Assembly: GCF_004010055.1 (NCBI RefSeq)
Contig: NZ_RQVT01000050.1
Location: 327,015-391,014, forward strand
Length of the DNA stretch: 64,000 bases
Reading direction: 5' to 3'
Origin: Psychroflexus aestuariivivens
GTDB taxonomy: Bacteria > Bacteroidota > Bacteroidia > Flavobacteriales > Flavobacteriaceae
Shown: positions 1 to 9,616 of the stretch, one piece after another
Layout of the letters: each line of letters begins with the position of its first letter
Position numbering within the stretch: the stretch's first letter is position 1
Program-made: the position numbers and the translations under genes
Notes under the pieces: model-generated
Databases searched by the model: none
The model's input: only the letters and a program-made list of their open reading frames with translations
Told to the model about the DNA's origin: nothing

Positions 1-848
1 ACAAATTCATTTTAGTTGCCTTATTTATTATCGGTTACGTTGGTGGATATTTTTTAAATTCAATTAAAGAAAAAAAATACGTCAACGAGGTTTTAGTAAA
101 GCCGAATTATAAAAGCACAGAATATTTGTATAGCAAAGTTGATGCAGTTGACAATAAACTTTCGAGCAATGACAGCATTTATTTAAAAAATATTTTTGGT
201 GACAACTTTAACTTAGTCTCTAGTATAGAAGTTGAACCGGTATTGGATATTTACGATTTGGTCTCTCAATCTGAAGACCACAAGCAAACATTCCAAATGC
301 TTTTTAAAGAAGAAGGCAATCTAGAGTTTTTAGAAAAACCAGTGAACATAAGAAATTATCCTGTTCACAAAATCAAAGTGATTGTAAAAGGTAAGGAAAA
401 TCACCAGCAATTGACCAACAAGTTCTTGGCATTCGTATCACAAAACGAATATTATGAAAATTTAAAAGAACTCCTGTTTGCCGATCTTCAAAAACAGTTG
501 AAAGAAAATGCGCAGATGCGTCAGCAAATAGATTCCATCGTTGAAAATAGCCAGTCTGAGAATTCACCAAAAATAACGACTTCTGAAATAAGCTTCAATG
601 GAGCGCAAAGTTTGCATGAATTACTCATTCATAAAAAACGCTTATTAGCTGATGATGTTAAGGTTTTAAAATCGATTGCGACTGAAGACGAAGTCCTTAA
701 AATTATAGACGCGTCTTACCAAATTTCAGATAAAGAATACAACCGTTCTTATAAACTTCTGTCTGTAGTTTTAGTTCTGCTTTACTGCTTGATATTTTTC
801 TTCAGATATTTGTCTAGGAAAGCATTGAAATTTACCCGAAATAATTAA
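1..848 (+). CDS. Two-TM membrane protein, possibly Wzz-like polysaccharide chain-length protein (5' truncated)
   Basis: The reading frame is open from base 3, so the gene begins before the window; at least 281 codons are visible, ending in TAA at 846-848. One hydrophobic helix lies at the visible N-terminus (about bases 9-60) and a second near the C-terminus (about bases 754-813), followed by a short basic tail. Between them is a hydrophilic, coiled-coil-prone region of some 220 residues. Two membrane helices flanking an extracytoplasmic domain is the plan of Wzz-type co-polymerases, which set polysaccharide chain length, and the gene heads a cluster with Wzx and Wzy-type proteins. The family assignment rests on topology and context only, since I see no decisive motif. 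A TTG at base 126 could be mistaken for a start but would remove the first helix. Confidence 0.6.
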   Translation, partial: KFILVALFIIGYVGGYFLNSIKEKKYVNEVLVKPNYKSTEYLYSKVDAVDNKLSSNDSIYLKNIFGDNFNLVSSIEVEPVLDIYDLVSQSEDHKQTFQMLFKEEGNLEFLEKPVNIRNYPVHKIKVIVKGKENHQQLTNKFLAFVSQNEYYENLKELLFADLQKQLKENAQMRQQIDSIVENSQSENSPKITTSEISFNGAQSLHELLIHKKRLLADDVKVLKSIATEDEVLKIIDASYQISDKEYNRSYKLLSVVLVLLYCLIFFFRYLSRKALKFTRNN

Positions 849-882
849 AAATATTTCATCAAAACTCAGAAATCATTATTTG

Positions 883-1131
883 ATGAATAAAGCCCTAAAC
901 GTATTTGGTAAAAAACCAGAAGACATCAAAATATTGGCACTCATTGAGGTTTTAAGAGGGCGAAAAAATCACTTTGTAATGAAGGTTTGCATCTCGGCTC
1001 AACATCAAAAAATGCTGAATCAAGTGTTAGATTTTTTTGAAATAAAACCAGATTATGATTTTAATGAAATTCAACCAAAACCTAAATTATCTTACCTCAA
1101 CAATTGTAGAATAATCGAAATACCAATTTGA
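883..1131 (+). CDS. Small hypothetical protein in polysaccharide locus
   Basis: An 82-residue protein starting at ATG 883; a TTG at 880 just upstream is less likely. I do not recognise the family. It is soluble, with no signal peptide or membrane segment, and is mixed acidic and basic. It lies 34 bp after the two-TM protein, and its stop codon overlaps the TTG start of the Wzx flippase in a TTGA overlap, so it is probably translated as part of the same operon. A role in polysaccharide synthesis is inferred from position only. Confidence 0.6.
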   Translation: MNKALNVFGKKPEDIKILALIEVLRGRKNHFVMKVCISAQHQKMLNQVLDFFEIKPDYDFNEIQPKPKLSYLNNCRIIEIPI

Positions 1132-2462
1132 AAGCAAAACTTCAAAATATTATTAACGACTCCGATTTTAAAGAAATCCTTACCAAAGGATTTTCTTTTT
1201 TGGTGTTTAGACTTGGTGGTACAATCGCAGGCTACTTGTTTACGATGTTCATCACGTTGAAGTTTGGCGCCAATATTTATGGATTGGTGGCTTTGGGTTT
1301 TTCTATTTTTCTAATTTCTAGCGTAGTTGGTAAGATGGGTTTGGATATCAATATCCTACAATTTTTTTCGGACGATGACAATGACAAGCAGTCTGGTATA
1401 TTTTATAAATCTATAATAAAATCTTTTGCACTCAGCAGCTTGATCGCACTTGGGATTTATTACTTCAGAAATGAGCTTGTATTGCATGTTTTTGAGGAGC
1501 CTAAACCACAACTTTTGCCCTATTTGCCTTGGGTCTTGGCAGCCATCCCATTTTGGTCCGCTAATAATATTTGCAATGGATATTTACGCGCTAAGAAAAA
1601 AACCAAAGCCTTTGCATTTTTCAATAATCCAGGGCGGTTTGTGTTTGCTTTGCTTGCCATATTAATTTTATATTTTTTTACAGAAGATCCTTTAATCACA
1701 GTACAAGCTCACTTTTTTGGCGTGCTGATTAGCGCATTGCTTAGCTTTTTGGTGGTGTCATTTCAAATCAAATCACTTCAATTGAAAAGTACAGTCAATT
1801 CATGGCGTTTTCTAAAAAGCGCCTTGCCAATGATGTTGTCCTCATCGATTCTGATTTTGTTGGGTTGGATGGACACAATAGTGATGGGAATTTACGTGAC
1901 CGACTCCGAAATTGGAGTTTATAATGTAGCTCTAAAAGTAGCCACGCTAACCAGTTTTTCATTAGAAGCAATCAATTCTATTTTAGCACCTAAAATTGCA
2001 CAGAATTACTGGAAAGGCGATGAGAAAAATTATAAGAAGTTGATTGCATTTTCGACTAAACTTAATTTTTTTATCAGTTCAGGTGTAGTGTTGGTAATTA
2101 TATTTGCGAGTCAGTTTTTGTTGGGTATGTTTGGAGATGAATTTGTTGCGGGTACCACTATTTTATTTATTTTTTGTTTTGGACAAATTGTCAATTCCTT
2201 TTCAGGTTCGGTTGCTGTTATTTTGCAGATGATAGGTAAACAGAAAGTTTTTCAGAATTTTGTATTAACCGCACTTATCATCAATGTAGTGGCTACCTTT
2301 ATTTTGACACCGATTTACGGTGGTATTGGTTCGGCGATAGCAACGGTTTCAAGTATATCATTTTGGAGTATTGGCTGCTCTATTTACTTGAAACGAAAAA
2401 TGGGTATAGTTTCATATTTCAATCCCTTTCAAAAATTTTCAAAAGGAAATAATAAGACTTAG
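1128..2462 (+). CDS. Wzx-type polysaccharide flippase (MATE/MVF superfamily)
   Basis: A 444-residue polytopic membrane protein with about a dozen or more hydrophobic segments spread along its length, typical of oligosaccharide flippases of the Wzx/PST family (usual length 400-480). These move undecaprenyl-pyrophosphate-linked repeat units from the cytoplasmic to the periplasmic side of the inner membrane. The start is a TTG at 1128 overlapping the previous stop by 4 bp; the next in-frame Met is near residue 39, inside the first helix, so the TTG start is preferred. It is followed after 12 bp by the asparagine-synthase-like gene and then a Wzy-like polymerase, which fits a Wzx/Wzy-dependent locus. 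Substrate specificity cannot be read from the sequence. Confidence 0.88.
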   Translation: MKAKLQNIINDSDFKEILTKGFSFLVFRLGGTIAGYLFTMFITLKFGANIYGLVALGFSIFLISSVVGKMGLDINILQFFSDDDNDKQSGIFYKSIIKSFALSSLIALGIYYFRNELVLHVFEEPKPQLLPYLPWVLAAIPFWSANNICNGYLRAKKKTKAFAFFNNPGRFVFALLAILILYFFTEDPLITVQAHFFGVLISALLSFLVVSFQIKSLQLKSTVNSWRFLKSALPMMLSSSILILLGWMDTIVMGIYVTDSEIGVYNVALKVATLTSFSLEAINSILAPKIAQNYWKGDEKNYKKLIAFSTKLNFFISSGVVLVIIFASQFLLGMFGDEFVAGTTILFIFCFGQIVNSFSGSVAVILQMIGKQKVFQNFVLTALIINVVATFILTPIYGGIGSAIATVSSISFWSIGCSIYLKRKMGIVSYFNPFQKFSKGNNKT

Positions 2463-2474
2463 ATAAATAAGCAA

Positions 2475-4211
2475 ATGGCAGGAATTTACGGAATTTTGTT
2501 GAATGGTTTAAACCATGAAAGTGAGCTTAACTTGTATAAGAATTTTTATAGATTCAGGTTTAAGGATACTATAAATGAAGAATTAAAGTATAAGCAAAAT
2601 TACTTTGGTAGATCAGTCATAAATAAATTTAATGATGATCGTTTTCTCTATGAAAATGATTTTTATATAGTTTGCCTCGAGGGAATTAATTATTCTAAAA
2701 TTAATACACCTCAGAAAATTATTGATGCTTATAAAGAACAAGGCAGCAATTTTGTTAAGAGTTTGGAAGGCACATTTTCTGGATTTATTTTTTCAAAAAA
2801 CGATGAAGAGCTTACTCTTTTTACCGATAGTTTATCAACTAAAAATATTTATTATTATTATGATAAAAATATTGGTTTTGCTTTTTCTTCTGAATTGCAT
2901 GTACTTTCTAAGCTTTTAAGAGATCATAATATACCTATCAGTTATGATTATGATGGAATTTATTCATTAGCTCTTTATGGCCAAATGTATAATAACTTCA
3001 CGCTGGTTAAAGAAATAAAAAAAATAAATTATGGAACTGTACTGACATTTGAATGTCGTGGAAGTACTATGACAACCCAGCAATATTATAAAATTTCTAA
3101 AAACGAGCGCTCACAATCTAAAGAAGAGGTTGTCGAATCTATAGAAACATTGATGACTAAATCAATCAGACAAGAATGGCAAAAAGATAGAGATAACTCA
3201 TATCAAGAACATTTAAGCTTGTTGAGCGGAGGTATGGATTCTAGGGTTAACACTATCGTTGCGAAAGAACTTGGCTTTAATAAAATCAATGCATTCACCT
3301 ATGGTAATCCAAATTCTAGCGATGTAAAATTCGCCAAAGAAATCGCTCAAGATAATTTCTATTCTCACATACAGTTTAATCTTCAAAAAGGAGATTTTCT
3401 TATTGAGAATATACTGAACAATTATGTTAAGGCTACAGATGGTTTGACGCATTTTACGGCAAATGCAATTATTTATAATGCGTTGAGCAGAATAGAAAAA
3501 CAAAATTATGGCTTACTTCACTCAGGACAAATAGGCGACGTCTTATTTGGATCATTTTTGAGACCTAATTATGACTTTAAGAATAATAAAGATAAGATTG
3601 GATTGACCGGTTTTGTGAAGAATAAGGAAATGCTAGAAAAAATGGATTTTCTAGATGAACTTACAAGCAAATACAATAATTCAGACTATGAGGTCTTCGG
3701 TTTTGAACAACGGCAGATTAATGGTACTTTAATGGGAGATAATGTATTTAATAACTTTATTGATCAAGTCTCTCCATTTTATAATACTGAATTGTTAGAT
3801 TATTGCCTAACAATACCTAACAGTTTTAAAATCAACCAAAAGATATATTTTGATTGGTTGAAAGTAAAGCATCCGAAAACTCTGAATTATAAATGGGAAA
3901 AAATAGGCCTTAAACCAAACTCGGATTTTAATATCAATTATGGCAGATTGATTAAAAAATATGTCAATGGAGGAAAAAAATACTTTGGATTACGATATGA
4001 TAGTATGAATCCAATAACAAATTGGTTTCAAGCTAATCCAAAGTTGCTAGAAAAATTTAATCAGATATTTAACGAAAATATTGACTTAATCCAAGATAAA
4101 GAACTTAAAAAAGACTTAGTTTCAATTTATGAAAAGGATATTTTTGAATACCGCAATAGGTTTGCTGTGATTACAGTTTTATTAGCAATTAAGCTTCATT
4201 TTAAAATATAA
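2475..4211 (+). CDS. Asparagine-synthase-like ATP-dependent amidotransferase lacking the GATase cysteine
   Basis: A 578-residue protein with the two-domain plan of AsnB: an N-terminal Ntn-hydrolase-like region (about residues 1-190) and a C-terminal adenylating synthetase domain with the PP-loop motif SGGMDS at residues 251-256. The nucleophile Cys2 of class II glutamine amidotransferases is replaced: the protein begins MAGIYG instead of MCGI. Glutamine hydrolysis is therefore unlikely unless another nucleophile serves. Such AsnB-like proteins occur in O-antigen and capsule clusters, where they are thought to amidate sugar carboxylates or modify precursors. It lies between the Wzx and Wzy-like genes (gaps of 12 and 6 bp), so a role in modifying the repeat unit is inferred. 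It is probably not the housekeeping asparagine synthetase. Confidence 0.82.
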   Translation: MAGIYGILLNGLNHESELNLYKNFYRFRFKDTINEELKYKQNYFGRSVINKFNDDRFLYENDFYIVCLEGINYSKINTPQKIIDAYKEQGSNFVKSLEGTFSGFIFSKNDEELTLFTDSLSTKNIYYYYDKNIGFAFSSELHVLSKLLRDHNIPISYDYDGIYSLALYGQMYNNFTLVKEIKKINYGTVLTFECRGSTMTTQQYYKISKNERSQSKEEVVESIETLMTKSIRQEWQKDRDNSYQEHLSLLSGGMDSRVNTIVAKELGFNKINAFTYGNPNSSDVKFAKEIAQDNFYSHIQFNLQKGDFLIENILNNYVKATDGLTHFTANAIIYNALSRIEKQNYGLLHSGQIGDVLFGSFLRPNYDFKNNKDKIGLTGFVKNKEMLEKMDFLDELTSKYNNSDYEVFGFEQRQINGTLMGDNVFNNFIDQVSPFYNTELLDYCLTIPNSFKINQKIYFDWLKVKHPKTLNYKWEKIGLKPNSDFNINYGRLIKKYVNGGKKYFGLRYDSMNPITNWFQANPKLLEKFNQIFNENIDLIQDKELKKDLVSIYEKDIFEYRNRFAVITVLLAIKLHFKI

Positions 4212-4217
4212 AAATAA

Positions 4218-5441
4218 ATGTCTTACGAAAAAAGTAAAATCTCGATTTCACCCTTTCCTATTGTCAGGTCGTTTATCGCTGTTTTTTTATTTATTAATCT
4301 CGTAGGTATTATTGATTTACCGCTTTATAATAATAAATTGGAGAACGTCAAAGTGATCTATTTATTTTTGATAGCCTTAGTATCTTTTGCATTACCAGCA
4401 TTTTTTTTTAGAATCATAAAATTTAAAATTTCAGAGAGAGACATTAAGTTTGATAAACATAAACTTGTTAGAATTCTTTTTTACGCAATCAATTTAATAA
4501 CTGTCTTTTCTATAATTTATACCAATGTTAGAAATGGACAGATTATTATTTTTTCAGAGGACGATAGATTTGGACCAACAGTAATTACAAACTTATTTGT
4601 TTATATGTCCATTGTAATCACGTTAACTTATTACAGCTGCATACTTCTAGAAAACAAAAAACTCAAGGCAAAGTATTTTGTGTTTTTGGCTTTTCAATCT
4701 ATTTTATTCTTGTCTCTAGGATTTCGATCACCCTTAATCAGTCTTTTAGGTGGTTTTTTTGTAATTTTTTATACGATTAGAAATGATTATCAAAATAATT
4801 TAAAAAGAGTTTTTTCTTTCAAAATACTTGTTAGTGCACTTCTACTATTAGCCTTAATGTCTTCTATTGCTTCTTTTAGGGTAAGCAGGAAATACGACCT
4901 TGGTAGGTATTATAAAAATATTGATGATAAATATCTTGAAGAAAATACATATTTAGAGCCTTTTGTTCCAACATTATCGTTGTTTAGATACGATCAACAA
5001 ATAGTTAGCACTTTGATTGAAGAAAAAGAAGGTGACCCTATGTATTTGGGACTTGCATTTGCCAATATAAAAACCTTACTGCCAGGAACACAATGGGCAG
5101 CTAGAAATATAATAGGCGATATTACAGGTGCAAGGAGCAGACCAGATGGCGTGCCTTGGAGTATAACCCCGACGCTTCAAGGTGCTTTGTTCGTAGATGG
5201 TGGTTATGTTTTTGTCGCAATTGGTTTTTTTATGGCTGCGCTTTTAATGGAGATTTTGCGTAAATACGTTAGAAAAAGAAAAAATCCCTTCACTGTTGCT
5301 CTATACGGAATCGTTGGTGTTTCTTTGTTAAAATGCATCCATACTGGATATATAGATGTTCCTTTTTTAATTATTATTGCTTCGCTTTTCTTTTTGAAGT
5401 TTATCGTTTATAACATTAATTATAAGAAGATAAGTATTTAG
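4218..5441 (+). CDS. Oligosaccharide repeat-unit polymerase, Wzy-like
   Basis: A 407-residue integral membrane protein with around ten hydrophobic helices, and a larger hydrophilic loop at about residues 220-300 rich in charged and aromatic residues, a layout typical of Wzy polymerases. These join repeat units at the periplasmic face of the inner membrane. Sequence conservation in Wzy is very low, so the call rests on topology and on its place directly after Wzx and the AsnB-like gene (6 bp gap). It ends the first forward block; the next gene is convergent. The 103-bp convergent gap has no clear terminator hairpin. Alternatives are an O-antigen ligase or another polytopic glycan protein. Confidence 0.75.
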   Translation: MSYEKSKISISPFPIVRSFIAVFLFINLVGIIDLPLYNNKLENVKVIYLFLIALVSFALPAFFFRIIKFKISERDIKFDKHKLVRILFYAINLITVFSIIYTNVRNGQIIIFSEDDRFGPTVITNLFVYMSIVITLTYYSCILLENKKLKAKYFVFLAFQSILFLSLGFRSPLISLLGGFFVIFYTIRNDYQNNLKRVFSFKILVSALLLLALMSSIASFRVSRKYDLGRYYKNIDDKYLEENTYLEPFVPTLSLFRYDQQIVSTLIEEKEGDPMYLGLAFANIKTLLPGTQWAARNIIGDITGARSRPDGVPWSITPTLQGALFVDGGYVFVAIGFFMAALLMEILRKYVRKRKNPFTVALYGIVGVSLLKCIHTGYIDVPFLIIIASLFFLKFIVYNINYKKISI

Positions 5442-5544
5442 AAAATTCATTAATTTCTATCCAGTTTTTCAGATTAAAAAACTTGTGAATTATATACGAA
5501 ATAAATAATGTATTTATTCTAGAAAACCAAAAAGCACATTAAAA

Positions 5545-6618
5545 TCACTTGGGATTTAAGAGGCTATTCAATCGACTGATTAATCTTTTTGCAACTAAAT
5601 CCTTTTTATAATTTTGTGCGTGTTTTAAAGCCTCTTGTCTCATCGCTTCTTTACTTGAAGAATTCATTTTCAAAAAAGAATTTATACACTCAAAAAGCGC
5701 TTGACTATTTTTACTTTCAAATAAAAAACCATTGACTTCATGTTGTACATAAGTTGATGGTCCTTCAATATTAGAAGCTATTACAGGTGTACCACAAGCC
5801 ATAGCTTCCACACCAGTCAAGCCTAAGCTATCATGATAAGTCGGAAATATGTAGATGTCAAATTGATTATATAAATGAACTAATTCATTTTGTTTTACAA
5901 ATCCAATAAAATTTACATTAGATAAATCATGTTCTTTAATAAAAGTTTTAATTTTTTCTTCGTCTGGTCCTTTTCCAGCAATAGTAGCTGTAAAAGGAAT
6001 TCCTTCATTTTGTAGCATTACTAAAGCTTTCAAAAAAGTTTTCCAACCTTTTTCTTCTATTAATCGAGAAACGAAACCTAAGTTTAATGTTGAATTTTGG
6101 GGTTTATTTTTTTCTTTATAAAAAAGAGCTGGATCAATGCCACCAGATGGAGAAACGAAAATATCTTTTTCTGATAAAAAAGGGTAATTTTTTAAAATTT
6201 CATACTTTAGGTAAGATGATGGCACAACGATTAGTTCAATTCTTTTTAGAATTTTTGAAGCTATGCTTTTATAGAACTTTTTTCGTTCTAAATAGCTAAA
6301 ATCATTGCCATGTGCATTTATTACCCATGGTTTATTTTTAAAAGGTAGTAATACTAATAATATAGGCAAATGATGGGTTAGATAATGAAGATAAATAAAA
6401 TCATAGCGACAAAAAGTATAGTTTTTTAAAATTGATAAATAATGGATTAGATACCTGAAAAGTTTTTTTGGGGCAGAATAGGATTTCCCTTTAATAACAG
6501 ATTTAGCAGTAAATTTAATTCCTTGTGATTCAAATTCTTCCTTAAAGTTTTTGACAAATACGCCAAATAAGCCATCGTTTTTTGATGGATACATATTAGA
6601 TATCAAGAATATTTTCAT
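5545..6618 (-). CDS. Glycosyltransferase family 4 (GT-B fold)
   Basis: A 357-residue retaining glycosyltransferase of the GT4 type. The N-terminal half starts MKIFLISNMYPSKNDGLFG, matching the acceptor-binding Rossmann domain. The C-terminal half carries the donor-binding signature: FVSRLIEEKGW near residue 185, and the EX7E-like stretch containing GVEAMACGTPVIAS near residue 270. Cytoplasmic, using a nucleotide sugar to extend a lipid-linked oligosaccharide. It is the only reverse-strand gene of the first polysaccharide locus, facing the preceding forward block and divergent from the next. Donor and acceptor cannot be determined. Confidence 0.9.
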   Translation of the reverse strand: MKIFLISNMYPSKNDGLFGVFVKNFKEEFESQGIKFTAKSVIKGKSYSAPKKLFRYLIHYLSILKNYTFCRYDFIYLHYLTHHLPILLVLLPFKNKPWVINAHGNDFSYLERKKFYKSIASKILKRIELIVVPSSYLKYEILKNYPFLSEKDIFVSPSGGIDPALFYKEKNKPQNSTLNLGFVSRLIEEKGWKTFLKALVMLQNEGIPFTATIAGKGPDEEKIKTFIKEHDLSNVNFIGFVKQNELVHLYNQFDIYIFPTYHDSLGLTGVEAMACGTPVIASNIEGPSTYVQHEVNGFLFESKNSQALFECINSFLKMNSSSKEAMRQEALKHAQNYKKDLVAKRLISRLNSLLNPK

Positions 6619-6965
6619 TGGATAAATTATAAATTGATTGCTATTAAAACCATTAGACGTTAGGTTTTAAAGTTTACTTTTGTCAAAAGTACATTTTAAT
6701 TAAAGACATTTATTGGCGTGTTTCAGATTTATTAGAGTTTATGCATTCACTTTAGGAATATTTAGTTTTTAGAATTTTTTGTGCTAATCGAAATGATTTA
6801 ATGACTATTTGGTGTTACTTTTTCAATAATGAACAATATTCTGTAAAATTTTTCGCTAAATATATCGAAGTTTTTTACTTTTCTAAATTCGCATAGCGAA
6901 TTAAAATCGGCATTTTTTTTATTTAAAATAGTAGCTTAGCCGTGAGTTTTTAAAGCATAAACAAA
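6619..6965. other. Divergent intergenic region, 347 bp
   Basis: This AT-rich gap separates the reverse GT4 gene from the forward polymerase gene. No ORF of useful length was found. It holds a perfect 8+1+8 palindrome at 6675-6691 that reads as a promoter -7 box on both strands, and a small 7-bp hairpin at 6886-6902 (AATTCGC arms, ATA loop) without a T-tract. The region probably carries promoters for both flanking genes. Confidence 0.6.
6675..6691. promoter_or_regulatory. Palindromic divergent -7 box
   Basis: TACTTTTG at 6675-6682 is followed after one base by its exact reverse complement CAAAAGTA at 6684-6691. Each arm fits the Bacteroidota primary sigma -7 consensus TAnnTTTG in opposite directions. 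On the + strand a TTA lies exactly 19 bp upstream (6653-6655), a weak match to the TTG -33 box. On the - strand no -33 match is seen. It could also be an operator. Divergent use is inferred from the flanking gene directions. Confidence 0.4.
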
Positions 6966-8204
6966 ATGAAAGCACGAACACTGACAATTGTAACAAGATT
7001 GTTTTTATTTATTGCAGTTTTTTTTCTGCCTATAAAAACATCTATTAGCAATATTGGTATAATTGGGCTTATAGTCACCAGTATTTTTTCCTTCATAATG
7101 TACGGTGCTGATTTTAATAAGAGCAACCTAAAGAAGTTTTTTTATCTTTCAACTTTCACCCTCATCGTTCCAGTATTATTAGGATCTATTTACTCTTCGT
7201 TACCAGGTGAAGCATTTGATGAAATCTTTAAATATATTTTCTTGCTTCTACTTCCTATTTTGCTATTTAGAAAAGATCTTTCAGAATTATATTTTGAAAC
7301 AATTTTGAAAAATAGCCTAATAGCTGGTTGTTTCTTAAGTGGAATATTTTTGTTGAGCTATACTTTCTATGATTTTTTTTTAGTAAGAGATCTCCCAATC
7401 GTCAAATTATTTAGCAGTCATATTACAGGATTTAATTTTTTAGAACCAATTGGAGATAGACTACATCCCATTTATGTAGGATCTTATTTTGTAACTGCGC
7501 TGAGTTTTTTGTTATTCTCCGAGTTAAAAGTCCATAAAGCTTTTAAAGTAATTATTGTTCTTATTTATATTTCTAGCATTGTTTTCATGAATTCTAGGAT
7601 TATATTTTTCTCGTTATTCGTTATTTTTATTCTATTTTCTTTGACTAAATTACCGCTTAAAACTTTTTTCTTGTCATTAGCATTATTAGTTGTAGGTTTA
7701 ATTATTGTTTTCCCCTTTATTGAAAAGACATACATTTTCAATAAAGCTATAAATGGAACAGTTTGGGATTTGAAAAATAATGTAGGAACGCCAAATACAG
7801 CTGAAAGTATAACTTCGGACTCCAGAATGTCAAGATGGATTGTTGGTTGGGAGCTTTTCACTGAAAAACCTCTAATAGGTTACGGTACTGGAGTGGAAAA
7901 AGAAGTTTTATTAAAAGCGTTTAAAAAAAATGAAATGTCGCGTTCAGTTTCACAAGGCTATAATGCTCATAACCAAATGTTAAGTTACTTAATTAGGTTT
8001 GGATTGTTTGGCTTCTTTTTCATGATGGCCTTTTTTATCGGAAATTCGTATATGGCTTTTAATCACAAAGACATTGTTTATATATCTTTCTTAATATTGA
8101 TGCTTGCAATATTTTCAGTTGAAAACTTTATAGACAGTAACATGGGAATAAATATATTGGTATTATTGAATGCAAACTTTCTCTTAAAAACAAAATATGC
8201 TTAA
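6966..8204 (+). CDS. O-antigen ligase/polymerase family protein (Wzy_C type)
   Basis: A 412-residue polytopic membrane protein of about 10-12 helices. The C-terminal half shows the Wzy_C/WaaL family pattern: a large periplasmic loop, then [12 protein letters not shown] and KPLIGYGTG near residues 280-305, and AHNQML near residue 336. The conserved HN motif and Arg-rich loop are typical of enzymes that transfer or polymerise undecaprenyl-linked glycans in the periplasm. It is the second of three such proteins in this locus. The start ATG follows a 347-bp regulatory gap, and the end overlaps the acetyltransferase gene by 8 bp, so the two are co-translated. Ligase and polymerase activities cannot be told apart here. 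Confidence 0.82.
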   Translation: MKARTLTIVTRLFLFIAVFFLPIKTSISNIGIIGLIVTSIFSFIMYGADFNKSNLKKFFYLSTFTLIVPVLLGSIYSSLPGEAFDEIFKYIFLLLLPILLFRKDLSELYFETILKNSLIAGCFLSGIFLLSYTFYDFFLVRDLPIVKLFSSHITGFNFLEPIGDRLHPIYVGSYFVTALSFLLFSELKVHKAFKVIIVLIYISSIVFMNSRIIFFSLFVIFILFSLTKLPLKTFFLSLALLVVGLIIVFPFIEKTYIFNKAINGTVWDLKNNVGTPNTAESITSDSRMSRWIVGWELFTEKPLIGYGTGVEKEVLLKAFKKNEMSRSVSQGYNAHNQMLSYLIRFGLFGFFFMMAFFIGNSYMAFNHKDIVYISFLILMLAIFSVENFIDSNMGINILVLLNANFLLKTKYA

Positions 8205-8721
8205 AAGAAAATTTTTGTTCTTAATATATGTGTTATTTTTTAAAAATACACCAGAGGATTTTAGACCATATAGTTTATTCTTTCCAAACATTAGGCGTTG
8301 GCTTGTAACCCACTATTTAGAAGAATGTGGAAAAAACCTGAGAGTTAAAAAAGGAGCTGAAATCTCTTTGAATTCCACAATAGGAAGTGACTCAGAATTA
8401 GGTTCAAATTCTGTAATCCAAGCAAATGTTGAAATAGGCAATAATGTCATCATGGGACCTGATATTAAAATTTATTCTAGAAATCATAAATACGACAGAC
8501 TAGATATACCAATTCAACAGCAAGGCAAAAGTTATTATAAAACTAAAATTGGTGATGATGTTTGGATTGGTGCGAATGTGATCATAACTGCTGGATGTAA
8601 TATAGGTGACCACGTAATTATAGCTGCTGGCTCTGTGGTAACAAAGGACATTCCTGAATGGGCAATCATTGGTGGTGTCCCAGCCAAAGTGATTAAATAT
8701 AGAACAGAAACAAAGAAATAA
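8197..8721 (+). CDS. Left-handed beta-helix acyltransferase, WcaF/CysE type
   Basis: A 174-residue acyltransferase with hexapeptide repeats (the [LIV]-G-x4 pattern) from about residue 55 to 160. The acceptor-loop region has SRNHKYD near residue 93, whose His is the usual catalytic base. The family's C-terminal signature follows: [19 protein letters not shown], then [11 protein letters not shown] and [10 protein letters not shown]. Members O-acetylate sugars of colanic acid and other polysaccharides using acetyl-CoA in the cytoplasm, working as trimers. The N-terminal ~40 residues are basic and unrelated to the helix. The start overlaps the preceding polymerase gene by 8 bp. The exact acyl group is unknown. 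Confidence 0.9.
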   Translation: MLKRKFLFLIYVLFFKNTPEDFRPYSLFFPNIRRWLVTHYLEECGKNLRVKKGAEISLNSTIGSDSELGSNSVIQANVEIGNNVIMGPDIKIYSRNHKYDRLDIPIQQQGKSYYKTKIGDDVWIGANVIITAGCNIGDHVIIAAGSVVTKDIPEWAIIGGVPAKVIKYRTETKK

Positions 8722-8816
8722 GTTTAAATCGCCTTTCATATTTTGAGTTGAATTTGGCCTGCTAAATAAATATAAAATCAATAATTTCAAATCCGTGTTT
8801 TTTAAAATAATTTCTA

Positions 8817-9509
8817 ATGAGTAAACACCAAGATCTTACAAACCCAAATTCTTTGCGTTCAAAAATCCGTAAGAAAAGAGTAAAACATTTAATCAACTTT
8901 GTGAACCAAATTATTGAACGGGAGAATCTTAAAAGCATAAAAATATGTGATTTAGGCGGGACTTATAGATATTGGTTAGTTTTTCCGTTTTCGGATTTCA
9001 AAGAAGTTAATTTTGAAATAACTTTAGTGAACGTAGAAAAGGCAATTCGATCTGAAGATGAAAACTATCAAAAGTTATTAGACCATTCGAATTTGAAATT
9101 TATTTCAGAAGTTGGTAATGGTTGTGATATGTCACATAAAGAAGATAATTCTTTTCATTTAACCCATAGTAACTCGGTTATTGAACACGTTGGAGATTGG
9201 CAAAATATTAAAAAATTCGCTAAAGAATGTCAACGCATTGGGAATTATTATTTTGTGCAAACGCCTAATTATTGGTTTCCCATTGAACCGCATTATTTGT
9301 TACCATTAGTTCATTTTTTCCCTAGACCAATTCACACAAAGACTTTGATGATTTTCAAAAAAAGAAGTTTTGATAGGGCAACTGCTAATTTTGAAGAAAG
9401 CCGAATGCTATCTTACAAAGAATTCAAATTTTTATATGATGAATCTGAATTAATCACAGAGCGTTTCTTTTTTTTACCTAAAAGTTTTATTGCCAGATCA
9501 AAACTTTGA
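8817..9509 (+). CDS. Class I SAM-dependent methyltransferase
   Basis: A 230-residue cytoplasmic protein. ICDLGGTYRYW near residue 43 is the glycine-rich motif I that binds S-adenosylmethionine. SNSVIEHVGDW near residue 119 matches the motif of the Methyltransf_11/ubiE-like families, and YYFVQTPNYWFPIEPHYLL near residue 144 is the post-motif strand seen in glycan-associated members. Surrounded by polysaccharide genes, it probably methylates a sugar hydroxyl or a lipid-linked intermediate; this is inference. It starts 95 bp after the acetyltransferase gene. Confidence 0.82.
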   Translation: MSKHQDLTNPNSLRSKIRKKRVKHLINFVNQIIERENLKSIKICDLGGTYRYWLVFPFSDFKEVNFEITLVNVEKAIRSEDENYQKLLDHSNLKFISEVGNGCDMSHKEDNSFHLTHSNSVIEHVGDWQNIKKFAKECQRIGNYYFVQTPNYWFPIEPHYLLPLVHFFPRPIHTKTLMIFKKRSFDRATANFEESRMLSYKEFKFLYDESELITERFFFLPKSFIARSKL

Positions 9510-9616
9510 AAAAGTAAAACCAATTTTTAATTAAAATACAAAATAAGAGTATTTTCGAAATTCATTAATGCACATAAAAAAAGCCAATTTTTTCATTTTG
9601 AACTTAAAACATTGTT

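Noticed and set aside
2475..4211. Housekeeping asparagine synthetase asnB
   Set aside because: The catalytic Cys2 is missing and the gene is embedded between Wzx and Wzy-like genes.
6886..6902. 7-bp hairpin AATTCGC-ATA-GCGAATT as a terminator
   Set aside because: No T-tract follows, it is far from either upstream gene end, and both flanking genes point away from it.
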